In this document: positions 47,474-57,768 of the stretch, piece after piece
How positions within the stretch are numbered: position 1 is the first letter of the stretch
How the letters are laid out: the number at the start of each line of letters is the position of its first letter
Origin: Avena insularis
Lineage: Eukaryota; Streptophyta; Magnoliopsida; Poales; Poaceae
Direction: 5' to 3'
DNA: 64,000 nt
Assembly (NCBI GenBank): GCA_023614405.1
Contig: CM042691.1
Span: 171,526,927 to 171,590,926 of the forward strand
The notes under the pieces: model-generated
The model's database searches: none
What the model saw: the letters and a program-made list of their open reading frames with translations, nothing else
What the model was told of the DNA's origin: nothing
Position numbers and translations under genes: made by a program

Positions 47474-48196
47474 TTATTCACGCTTCTGAGATACTTCCAT
47501 ATCCTTCCTTCCATGCTCTAGAGTAAGAGCCTGATTTTGTAGGTCCTGGAAAGACTGGAACTTGAAGAGCAGCAACTCATAGCGAAGTGCAGGGTTAAGT
47601 CCCTTATGGAATAGCTCTTGCTTATATTCATCATTGGTCACATCCCTGGTTGCATAATGAGCCAGGCGAGTAAACTCACGCCCATAGGTATCAATATCCT
47701 TGCGCCCCTGAGTCAGATCCAAAAACTTCCTCCTTTTGAGATCCATGACGGGCTTAGGGATATATGAGGCGTGAAATGCTGCAAAAAACTCCTCCCAGGT
47801 GACGACATGTCCCTGAGCTTGCAGATTCTGAAAGCCTTCCCACCAAACACCAGCCTCACCTTCCAGTTGATAGGTGGCGAAGTTGACACGATCAGCGGGA
47901 CGGACACGAAGAGCACTGATCTTGCGCTCTATGGTGCGGAGCCAATCATCAGCTTCAAGGGGCTCCTTGGAATGGGTGAATATTGGAGGAAAAGAACGGA
48001 TGAAATATCCAAGTGTGACACAGTCGTCAGGACGACGTTCAGTGTTCTGGGCCACACGCTCCAGAAGGCGTTCATTCCGCAGACGGTTGGTCTCAATGTT
48101 GTTGATAACCTCGGCCATTGTGGGAGGTGGAGGAAGTTCCTGATCAGCATCGTTGTTGCCTCGACGGCCAATAGATCCACGAGTACCAGTCGACAT
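47474..48196 (-). pseudogene. gag of element E
   Basis: Starts MSTGTRGSIGRRGNNDADQE at 48196. The retrotransposon gag domain spans about residues 70-190: EPLEADDWLRTIERKISALR, ATYQLEGEAGVWWEGFQNL, WEEFFAAFHASYIPKPVMDL and KRRKFLDLTQGRKDIDTYGR. It ends at VSQKRE followed by a stop; the same frame continues to the zinc knuckle, so this is a nonsense change. The start lies 566 bases inside the primer-binding site, a normal leader length. Confidence 0.87.
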
Positions 48197-48761
48197 CCTA
48201 ATAAGAAAACAGAAACCATGAGAATGGATTCACCAAAGAGGGTACAACAAAGTATGGCAAAACCATATCAAAAGATCATGGTAAAAGTGAACATGTGGAT
48301 GAAAACTATATCAATGAGTTAAGTATGGAAGTAGAACAAGCATACGAAACGTATACGCTACCAACTTAGATACAAACCATAACAATGGAATGCAAGCATG
48401 ATATGATACCAACAAATCACAGAAGAATTGGGAGCGGAATTGAAGGCATCCGTAGCAAAGTTGAAAAACAATGCTTTAGTTGCACGGATATATCTTGGAA
48501 ACTCTAAGCCTTGTGACCAAGTACGGAGTACTTAGGGAAAACAACCCAAACCCATATATCCTAAGAGTTTGAAATGATAGACGAGAAGTGGAAACCTTGC
48601 AAAGCAAACGAGGTAAGATAACTCAGCAATAGAACAACCTTGGATAAGAAGTAAAAAGAGTCCTATTCAGAGTTTTGCAAATAGTTTTTAGCTTTCAAAT
48701 AGTTTTCTCAAACTCTAGACTCAACATCGACCAGCTAGAAGGGTTTCCTATATGCAGTCCT
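48197..48761 (-). other. 5' untranslated leader of element E
   Basis: Sequence between gag start and primer-binding site; no coding signal. A matching leader in element A would be about 31160-31776, which shares the phrase near CTCAAGCACTAGACTCAACATC. Confidence 0.55.
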
Positions 48762-48773
48762 GCTCTGATACCA
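48762..48773 (-). other. Primer-binding site of element E, initiator tRNA-Met type
   Basis: Minus-strand TGGTATCAGAGC, full 12-base match, 5 bases from LTR B. Confidence 0.9.
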
Positions 48774-48778
48774 AAATA

Positions 48779-51700
48779 TGTCACGACCCGGGATCAGGGC
48801 TAGACATATACCAGATCCTCATCTGATATAAGCCTAACCTAAATACCGAAACGTGCAGGGATAGATCGGTAACATTACAAAACATACAAACCATACAATA
48901 ATAAGGTAAACTCTTAAGAGAGTTACAAACCAGTCATACAAGACAGGGGTCACAGACCCATCATTACATCAAACAACGGAAGCAAACAAGTTGTTCTAAA
49001 CAACAAACTTAGCAAAGGGCCTAAGAGGCCTTAAACAAAAGTAGCGACCCTTCCATAGATCCTAGGCTGCTGCCCGGGAACCCCGACTACTCGTCGACTT
49101 TGACGTAGAAACCACCTTCAATTGGAGTAGCTTCATCTGTAGAAAACATCAATGAAGCAAGGCTGAGTACAGGGTGTACTCCGCAAGATTTATGGCTAGT
49201 GGAGTTGTTTTGCATAAAGCCATCTTTTGTTTTCAAAACAAGAGGGAGAAGAAACTCGTCTAGTCAGATCATTTTAAAAAGGGGATAAGAAGACTTCAAC
49301 TATAGCCCTTAAATTCATCTTTGATATCCACCAGAACCATCATCAACTGAACCACTCTTCCCGGACTACCCCCTCAATAACCCCGAGGAAGTATTCCGGA
49401 TCTCACTTTAGTTGACAAGTTTTAACATTCGATTATAGTTCTCTATGATCTTCACGTCCGTTCCCAAGTCGTCCATAACCGTGGACACGGCTTTTCGAAA
49501 AGATTAATAACCCTGCAGGGGTGCACAACTTTACCCACACGTACCAAGTGATTCTTAATGCCAAATTATTAGCCCTCTTCCTTGGAAGGCCGACAGAGAG
49601 TGGTTGACCACGACCTTTACCCTTCTTTCGTCGAGACCATGAGTCACGCACTAGGGAGATGCCGCCATAACGGGTCAAGTCCCGAAGCCGGTCCCTAATG
49701 ATGTGCGCTGGGTTCAAGATTACAGATGCCGGGCATCTCTTGTTCCCGGCCATGCTTACCTACCTGTTATGAATGCACCTCCTTCACCTCCATTCAAGGA
49801 CAACCAAGATGCGTATGTCGAATGGAAAGCCCAAACTATGTGACTCATGGAATCTACTAGGCAAGTTAGTTGGCCGAGGGGGTTTCCAGGCCCCCATGTG
49901 GTTGTACGCTCGTCTTGGTTCAAGAGGCAAGAATATCGGGGTCCTAGGGGTGGCAAGTATGGGACTACAAAAACCACAACCCACGTGGCCTCCCATACAA
50001 GCCTTAGCATGTTTATCATTCATCTCTGAGCACATCACCACAACCTACCATACTAGATTCATTCGCACATCCGGTGCATCACTTGAATAATCAGCATCAG
50101 ACCACTAAGCATGGGTAGTTATGCTAAGCTTGACTGAACTGTGGCACTAGCGACGCTCATAAGCCAGACCCTAGTTATGCTAGGAGCAGTGGATCAGGTA
50201 ATATAGTTCACAAAGGATAACATGCATCAGATAGGATTACTCTGTCTACTGACAGAAGACTATTTGAACCGAATGCATATGACGAGAATGAAATACTTTG
50301 TAATCATAGGATTCATATGTATGAGTGGGGATTCGCTTGCCTTGTACGTTGTTGGACTGGTACTGCTCTTCGGTGGCATTGACTTCAGCTTCAGGTTCGG
50401 TTCCTATTCGCGAGAACCAATCACCGGAAAAGAGAAAGCAACACTCAACACATGGCATGTGCAATGCTCATACAATATGGATGATACGACAAGTTAAATA
50501 GTGTTGAATTGAACTCTAAGGCATGCTTGATCACTTTAAAGGGGGTTCCGAAGATCCAAACCCTAAAACAGGGAAATCATCGGAATCACCTATGGGGTTC
50601 AATTGGTTCTTATAATTAAACTTGATGTCGAAGTTGATTAACAATGTATGATTATAGCTTAGTTGGATAGGTTTCATTTTTCTAAACATTTTGGTATATT
50701 ATTTGTATTTTTCTGATTTAAAATGAATTAGTTATGAATTTCCCAAATTTTAATTCATTTTAAACATTTTTGGAATATTTAAATTAATTTCCAAACTTGG
50801 GCCCACATGTCAGACTTTTATTCATTTCAGAAAATATTTACAGAAATTATTAAAATCCTAACAGGTATGGCCCACATGTCATATTTTTTTCTATTTACAG
50901 AAATGATTTACTGATAATGAAAATAAAATAAAAGGATTACTGCATCATCATGATGTAGTGCTGATGTCAGCAATGGAGAGGAGCTCCAGATCGAGCTCGG
51001 CTCGGTGCTAGGGGCGATGCGGGGCTGCGGGAGCGGGTGCGTTAGACAGAGGGGAGCTAGGCGAGCCAAATAGAGGCGGCGCCGCCCTGGAATGGTCGTC
51101 GGAGCACGGCACACGGCGGCGCGCGGCGGCGGTGGCGTGGGGCTATCGCGAGGAGGGGGATACAGAGGGAGAGGGAGCAAACGGAGGGGTGCTAGAGCAC
51201 CACAAGCTCACCGTGAGCATGACAGAGGTGGTGGCGAGGCTTGGGGAGGCGGCCGGATCGGACGACAGATTGGCAGCGACCTGGCGTTTCGAGCTCGATT
51301 CCGGGGAGAGGAGGTCGTCCAGGCTCGCGTGTTTCGGGGAGAAGAACGAGGACGGCGAGGCGATGCTTGTGGTCACCTCAGCTGGGCGAGGGGTGCTCGG
51401 AGACGGCGGGGACGAGGAGGACCTGGCGAGCTAGGGTTCGGCCATGGCGCTGCCGCGAGGGAGAGGAAGAGAGAGGGGCAAAATGGGTACTGGGAGATAG
51501 AGCGTGGCGCGACGGTTCTTATCCGTGGCTCTAGGGGCGGCAGCGGGCATCGCTGTGTTAGAGATCGACAAGCGTGCCGCTTGACCGCTTGCCGGTGTCG
51601 GGAAAGAAGGGAGGAGGAAAGGCCGGAGGGGTATGGGGCAGAGGTGGGCTGGCTTGGGCCCCGGGTGGGCTTCCTGCTGGCTCCAGGGAGAGAGAAGGAG

Positions 51701-52062
51701 AGGTGGGCTCGGCCCAGTAGCTAGGTTAGATACATTTTTTATTTCCAGAGATGTTTTTCTATTTCTATTTCTGATTTCCCTTTTGTAATTTGAATTTCAA
51801 ATCTGTTTTGAATCTTTTCAACTTACAGAAACTTTTATAAAGTATATGAAATAGTGTGAGACCCTTTTATACACTTTGGGCTCACTCATGTAGTTAGTTG
51901 TTTAAATACAAAACTCATTTGAATGGTTTTCAAATGGAGGGGGAAGTTAGGGTTTAGGGTTTGATTTGTTCTTTCTTGATTAAACCAGAATGCAAGTATA
52001 ATGCATGCATGAAATTCTCAAACACATCTTATTTATATTACACAGAAGGGTGGCATGTTACA
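48779..52062 (-). repeat. 5' LTR (LTR B) of element E
   Basis: 3284 bases, TGTCACGACCCGGGATC to GGCATGTTACA on the plus strand, next to the primer-binding site. It pairs with 31906-35157 throughout. GC-rich block at about 50960-51720, AT-rich block at 50640-50940. Confidence 0.92.
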
Positions 52063-52875
52063 CCCTACGACACCAAATTTATTAAAGCAAGCTCATAACT
52101 GAGCAGAGAACCAAATTATTACAAGCAGAGGTCACTGACCACAAACATCAAATAACAGAAGGAAAATTATGCTATTAAGTATAGAAAACTTAACAAATGG
52201 CCTAAGAGGCCTAAAGCATAACGATGACGTCCCAGCCCATAGATTCCAGGCTGCTGGCCGGAACCCCAAGCAACTCGTCGGTGTCGATGTCGTAAGGAGC
52301 TTGTCTTCAAGTGAACAATTACTCTGCTACAAAAGTATCAACAAAGCAAGGGTGAGTACAAGGTGTACTCCACAAGACTTATGGCTGGTGGAGTTGTTTT
52401 GCATAAAGCCATTTTTGTTTATAAAACAAGAGAGAGAATAAGCTTGTCTAATCAAAACATTTTAAAAAGGGATAAGAGAGCGACATCTCCGAAGTATTTA
52501 TCATCATCTTTGATATCCACCAAATCATCATCATCTGAACCCTATCTAGGATCACCCCTCGTACCCATGAGGAAGCATCCTTAAGCACACATTGATCTGC
52601 CAAGTTTTTCAATTAGGTTATAGTTCTCTATGATCTTAACTGTGAACATGGCTTTTCGAAAAGATTTAACCCTGAAGGGGTGTACAACTTTACCCACACA
52701 CACTAACCTTCTCTTAATGCCACTTAAGATTAGCCCTCTTCCTTGGAAGGCCGACAGAGGATGGTTAGACACGTACTTTACCTTGCTTTCGTCGAGCCCA
52801 TGAGTCATGCAATAAGGATGGTTCCCCCGTAATGGGTCAAATCCCGAAGCCGGTCCTTAAATATGTGAGGCGAGG
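52063..52875 (-). repeat. 5' LTR of element A, continuation after E
   Basis: Begins with the CCCTA duplication (52063-52067), then CGACACCAAATTTATT. It continues the 31794-31905 segment and stops at GAGGCGAGG, where LTR Y (TGTCAACACC) starts. LTR A in its 17246-18247 copy continues differently at that point (TTGGTTCACCAGGGG), so Y interrupts A. Confidence 0.82.
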
Positions 52876-52973
52876 TGTCAACACCCGGATTTTTAATCCC
52901 AGATGCCTGTTATGCCGTACATCGCAATCCCAGGATTACCATTTTTGCGAGACATAACATATTGGTACCATAG
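52876..52973 (-). repeat. LTR Y, first segment
   Basis: Starts TGTCAACACCCGGATTTTTA, an LTR-like end, and is interrupted by the copia element after GGTACCATAG. It resumes at 63559. Only this edge is in the window, so the element is not identified. Confidence 0.65.
52969..52973. repeat. Target-site duplication CATAG, left copy
   Basis: Identical to 63554-63558. Confidence 0.92.
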
Positions 52974-55301
52974 TGAAAGAACAGGTTGGGCCCCCATGTG
53001 TGGTTTTGGTAATTAATGACAATCTTTATGGACTAATGTGTGTATTAAGTTATACTTGTAGGATTTGTCCATTGGCATCGCTTGGATCATGGGTTGGCTT
53101 CAAGGTCGATGAAATGCAAAGAAGATATGTTGGGCAAGCTCAATATGCGAGGTCGATGATGAGGAATTAAGAAAGGCGTTCCATCTTGAGAAGGGCAAGA
53201 CCATCTACATCGAGCTCAAGTGGAATGCTCAAGGCAAAGGTATAATCTTGATAGGTTTTTCCTTTTGCCGGTCTCACGTTGTGTGTGTGATACCGGGTTT
53301 AGGATAGATAACTGTACTATCAAGAGGGGCTCTTATATGAGTAATTCGGTCACATCGTTCGAAGAGAGCTCAAACCTTTGCATACTTGCATCATCGTATT
53401 TGGTTGATATTTGGTCTTATACATGTGAGGATATAGAGCTTGTGGTAATCTCCATAACAAGCTCTTGTTCATCAAAATCAGATCTCCCATATGTATCTTG
53501 TTGCGATTTTGATTTATGCGGCTTTTCGGTTTCTCACCAAGTGAGGTATATCACATTATTCTACTTGATACTTTCTTACTTGGTGATAATCAATATTTCC
53601 ACCTTTTATTGGAAAGCCCTTGTCGTCCTCTATCCAACGCAATTTGAATCGGGTCAATCGGAGCTTCCAGTCAAAAGTTATTGCCGTTTGAATATTTGCC
53701 TGTCAGGCTGTTTTCTGGGCCAAGCGGTAGTACCGCCCGTACAGGCCGGTACTACCGCCCGGGCCTAAATATGGCCCGTTTTCTTTCTGTCTGGCTAGGT
53801 ACATTCTCCCGGTAGTACCGGCCGGCCAGATTCGTTTTCCTGATACGTTTTCAGATCCAGATCCAGACCCATTTCTTTGCTGGCCCTGTTTTTCTGCACG
53901 TTGACCTGCCCCGCGTGAGCGCTCGCGCGTGCTGCTGCGCTGCTTAGCTGCTGCCGCGCCTGCCCACTGCGCTGCATGCTAGGCCCTGCGCTGTTCCTGC
54001 TGCGTCGTTGCCGCACGCCAGCTGCTGTCGCGCTGCTGCCGCTACGCGCGCACGCGCGTTGACCCGCCCGCCGCTGCTGCTCTGCTGCGGCCGCTGTGCT
54101 GCTGCCTGCTCCGCTGCATGCAGCCGCTTGCTGCTTCCTCCGCATGCAGCGCTCGCTGCTGCTACTCCTCCCTAGCAGCACAGCTGCTCTGCCGCGTACG
54201 TGCAGCCTTGCTGCTGCTGCTGCGGCCTCTCTCTCTGGCCCCATCTGTACTGCTGCTGCTTGTTTTTTTCTTGGCACATGCGAACCGGTACTACCGGACC
54301 GTTCCGAAAAACTGCCCAAACGGCTAGATTTTCTGGGCCTATTTATACCCTTTGTCCATTTTCAGTTTAGTTAGCTCCTCGATTATCTATTAGGCTAAAC
54401 TTTGTCCACACTTGCTCTAGATCTTAAAGCTTGCCTAATCCTTTCCCTCCGATGATTCTTGCCCATATTTGAGTGGAAGAGAGAGAAGATCTAGCCCCAT
54501 GTTTTGACCCAACCGATTCATCTCTTTGTGAATGCATCTTTGGTTGATCTAGATTTTGGGGGATTTTGTGTCTCTATTTGATTCCTCCTCTCTTGTTCCC
54601 CCAATAGCTTTAGTAGCTTTGTTGGAACTTGATAGTGAGGGATTTGAGCACCTTTGTGGTGTTCTTGCCATTTGCATTTGGTGCATCGGTTTGAGTTCTC
54701 CCCGGAGGATTTGGTTTGATTTACTCAATGGAGCTTGTCCCTCTTGGGTTCTTGGAACCCTAGACGGTTTGTAGCCTTGGTGGCATTGTGGCCTTTTGTG
54801 GCATTTGTTGGGAGCCTCCAATTAAGTTGTGGAGAAGTGCCCCAATCTTGTGAGAGGTTCCGGTTGCCACCGACAAGTGCACCGATAGTGGAAGCGTGGA
54901 TCGATCCCATTGGGGTGAGATTCACCGGAGAATAAGGGAGGCCTTTTGTGGCGTTGGTGGTTTGATACCACCCCCTCTCCAAACGAGACATACTCCATGT
55001 TGGGAGGAACTCGGTAAAATATTGGTGTCCCCGCGTGCCTCGATTATCTCTATACCCGAGATCTTTACTTATGCACTTTACATTATGATAGCCTTGGTGC
55101 TTGAAGTACTACATATCTTGCTATCACTTTGTTGCTTGTATTGCTTAGCATAAGTTGTTGGTGCACATAGGTAAACCTTAGTTGTTTCTAGGTTGTGCTT
55201 TACAAAGTAAACACTAGTTTAATTCCGCCTTTGTTGAGCCACTCTAGGAAAAATTTTAATCGCCTATTCACCCCCCTCTAGGCGACATCCGTATCCTTTC
55301 A
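52974..55301 (+). repeat. 5' LTR of the copia element
   Basis: 2328 bases, TGAAAGAACAGG to CGTATCCTTTCA. It contains palindromic GGTAGTACCG motifs (53725-53820), a CTG-rich GC block (53900-54260), TATA CTATTTATACC at 54339-54349, and two to three ORF-like stretches that are LTR sequence, not genes. Confidence 0.93.
54339..54349 (+). promoter_or_regulatory. TATA box in copia LTR
   Basis: CTATTTATACC just downstream of the GC-rich block, repeated in the 3' LTR at 62592-62602. A long R/U5 of about 950 bases follows. Confidence 0.6.
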
Positions 55302-55302
55302 A

Positions 55303-55316
55303 TCGGTATCAGAGCC
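55303..55316 (+). other. Primer-binding site of the copia element
   Basis: TCGGTATCAGAGCC directly after the LTR end; it matches the initiator tRNA-Met complement TGGTATCAGAGC except for one base. Confidence 0.8.
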
Positions 55317-55355
55317 CGGTCTCTCATTTTAGGCTTCACCGCCTTGAGAGTAAAG

Positions 55356-57768
55356 ATGTCGGTTAGAGGATTAGTGCACAAGGACACGCTCACATTCGAT
55401 GGCACAAATTATGATGTTTGGAAAATTCGCATGCTTAATTTATTTCGGGAAATTCACCCAATTATTGAGGGCTATCTATATGTGGGTTTCTCTTCTCCTA
55501 TGGATACCCAAAACGAATCTTTAGAGGAGAAGTTGAACTCTCATATAGATGCTCTAGCTACTAAAATTCTTTTGCATGTTATGAGCAATGTAGTTCTTTC
55601 TTCTATCATGCCTTATTCAAGCGCTCGTGAGATATGGACCAAGCTTCAAGATAAATATAGCAAGTCCAACATTATTGAGGATGATTGTGTTGCTTCCACT
55701 TCCGGTCGAGATGAGTTCTCATCGTCTACCACTTCACCAACATGTGATTTTTCACAAGGTAATGATATGGTGAGTGGTGATAGAAATTGCAATATGGATA
55801 GTGTGTTCACTATTTGTAATCCCTCATATCTATCTAGTTGCAATGATCTATCTTTGGACCTTAACACTTCTAGCACTCAAAAATTCCTCACATGCTTGTG
55901 TTAATAGTCCTTGCATATCATGTAGAAATGACTTGAACAAATCTCATGATGATATGCTCATGTTGTCTTGTTGCCATGATAAAAATGCTTCTATTTCCTC
56001 TAGTGCTTGTGTTGCTAACCATGTAGAGGAAAATGAAGATTCTATGGTCCAAGACAAGGTCTTGAAGAGAGCTACAAGTGCAATCTCATCATCACCTTCC
56101 TCCGGTTCTCACATGTGCCTTATGGCTAAGGGAACAAAGGTAACCTCTTTAAATCCCATTGTATCTCATGATGACGATGATGAAGTTGAGAATGATAATG
56201 ATGATTATAGAGGTAAGTATGATATTACCTCTATTAAGAAAATGGGAGAGGTTGTCTATAGTGCTCTCTACAAAAATAAAATTGCTTCCTCCAACCTTCT
56301 TGAAATCTTGAATTATGCTATAGAAGGCAATGAACTTATTGAGGAGCAAGAAAACATAATTGATGAAAAGTTTGCACTTGAGTGTAATTATGCTAATGAA
56401 ATTGCTCAACTAAATGACTCCCTTGAAGAAGAACAAACCACCAAAGAATCTCTTGAGGAGACTTTCACTTTAGAATTATCTAGAGTAAAAGAATACCATG
56501 ATAGAGAACTTGTGGTGGCTAACTCCTTCAAGATTAAAAATGATGAACTTGAAGTTGCTTATGCTAAACTTGATGAGGATTTTAAGCACCTCGAAAATGG
56601 CTCTCGGGTCGTTAAGAGGGAGCTCATCAAACTCACCGAGTCACATGAGCAACTTAAAGCTTCATATTTAAAAGAGCTTGGCAAGTTGCCCTCACCTCTT
56701 GATAGTAATAATGATGCTTGTGCTACTAACTCTATTTCTTGTGAGGCATCTATTTTGAAGGAGAATGTTGAGCTAAAGGCTCAACTTGCTTTGCTAACTA
56801 GCAACTATGGGAAATTAGAAGAAAGTCATGTTAAGCTCTCGAGCTCGCATGAGGATCTTCTAGTCTCCCATGGTAGGCTAAAGTTAGATCATGAGGCCAT
56901 CGTGTCAAAGGTAACATCTAGTGGGCCTCATGTGGACATTAGCACTACATCTACTCCAAATGTTATATTGCCATGTGCTAGTCCTTGTAGTTCATCCTCT
57001 CACAACCATAATATATCTCGTGATGAATTACATTTCGTGCCTTGTTGCTCTAACAATGTAGCATCTACTTCCTCTAGTGTTTTTGTTGAAACTAACCATG
57101 TAGAGGAAATCAAAAGGCTCAAGGCTCAAGTCACTTCTTTGAAGAATGACTTGAAAAAGGGTCATCAAGGGAAGGTCACACTCAACAAAATCTTGAGTGT
57201 GCAAAAATCCCCCAATGACAAGAGTGGGCTTGGATTCAACTCCAATGTCAAGAACAAGTCCACTATCAAGTTGAATCACAAGGACAACAAGAAGAATGGC
57301 CAAGATAAAGTCAAGAATCCGGCCAACATTGTTTGCTTCAAGTGCAAGGAAGAAGGGCACCATGTTAGATCTTGCCCATTGAAGAAAAATCCTCTTAGTG
57401 TGAAGCAACAAGGGAAGCGGCTTCAAGCTCCACCTCAAGTCATTAATGAGCCACTTCCTAAGAGGACTACTCGAGCTCTTCCACGAGTTGTGGCTTCACC
57501 TAATAAGAAAGATGGCAAGAGTAGAACTTGCTACATTTGTCGTGAGAAGGGGCATATTTCTTCCCTATGCACTATCGGTGTCTCCTCATCCAACCCTATC
57601 ATTATTGATGATGCTTATTCTCTTTGTAAGGATGAGGTTGGCAATGTGTTTGCCAAATTTGTTGGTGCTCAATGTGGGTTCAAGAAAAGAACCATTTGGG
57701 TTGCTAAGCCTATTGTGACTAACTTCTTAGGACCCAACTTGGTTGGGGACCAACAAGCCAAAACTTGA
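55356..57768 (+). pseudogene. gag polyprotein of the copia element, one frameshift
   Basis: Starts MSVRGLVHKDTLTFDGTNYD, the usual copia gag opening, then YDVWKIRMLNLFREIHPIIE and SAREIWTKLQDKYS. A one-base indel near 55875 ends this frame (55904) and the frame of 55774-57768 carries on, so one protein of roughly 800 residues is split. The middle (about 56330-56930) is a long coiled coil (Glu/Lys/Leu heptads). The C-terminus has two zinc knuckles: CFKCKEEGHHVRSC (about 57334-57375) and CYICREKGHISSLC (about 57529-57570). It ends FLGPNLVGDQQAKT. No protease motif follows. An RNA-binding/capsid role is expected. Confidence 0.87.

Larger units (their letters stand above)
31906..52062 (-). mobile_element. 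Tekay-like chromovirus E, rearranged, with nested CRM element
   Basis: Read right to left: 5' LTR B (48779-52062), primer-binding site (48762-48773), gag-pol (45268-48196), CRM insertion, rest of pol with chromodomain (36078-37531), then a joint to duplicated flank sequence (35158-36055), then LTR B again (31906-35157). CCCTA flanks the whole span at 31901 and 52063. An undisturbed element would have its polypurine tract directly before the left LTR B; here about 0.9 kb of LTR A and LTR Y sequence lies between. The left part is therefore best read as a duplicated locus with a solo LTR. Confidence 0.8.
17246..52875 (-). mobile_element. Tekay-like Ty3/gypsy element A, oldest layer, split by the Sabrina-like element and E
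   Basis: Parts: truncated 3' LTR (17246-18247 and 26306-28356), internal region (28357-31793), and 5' LTR start (31794-31905) continuing after E at 52063-52875. The 5' LTR then stops against LTR Y at 52876. Orientation is set by the primer-binding site and by the reverse transcriptase remnant. Neither outer end with a target duplication is available. Confidence 0.7.

Noticed and set aside
51092..51724. A 210-codon plus-strand ORF in LTR B (and relatives at 27770-28110 and 34237-34555)
   Set aside because: Low-complexity Gly/Arg composition; reading frame not kept between the LTR copies; better explained by GC-rich LTR sequence.
53795..54374. Ala/Arg/Ser-rich and Leu/Cys-rich ORFs on both strands of the copia LTR (also 62062-62627)
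   Set aside because: Products of CTG-rich low-complexity DNA; frames differ between the two LTRs.
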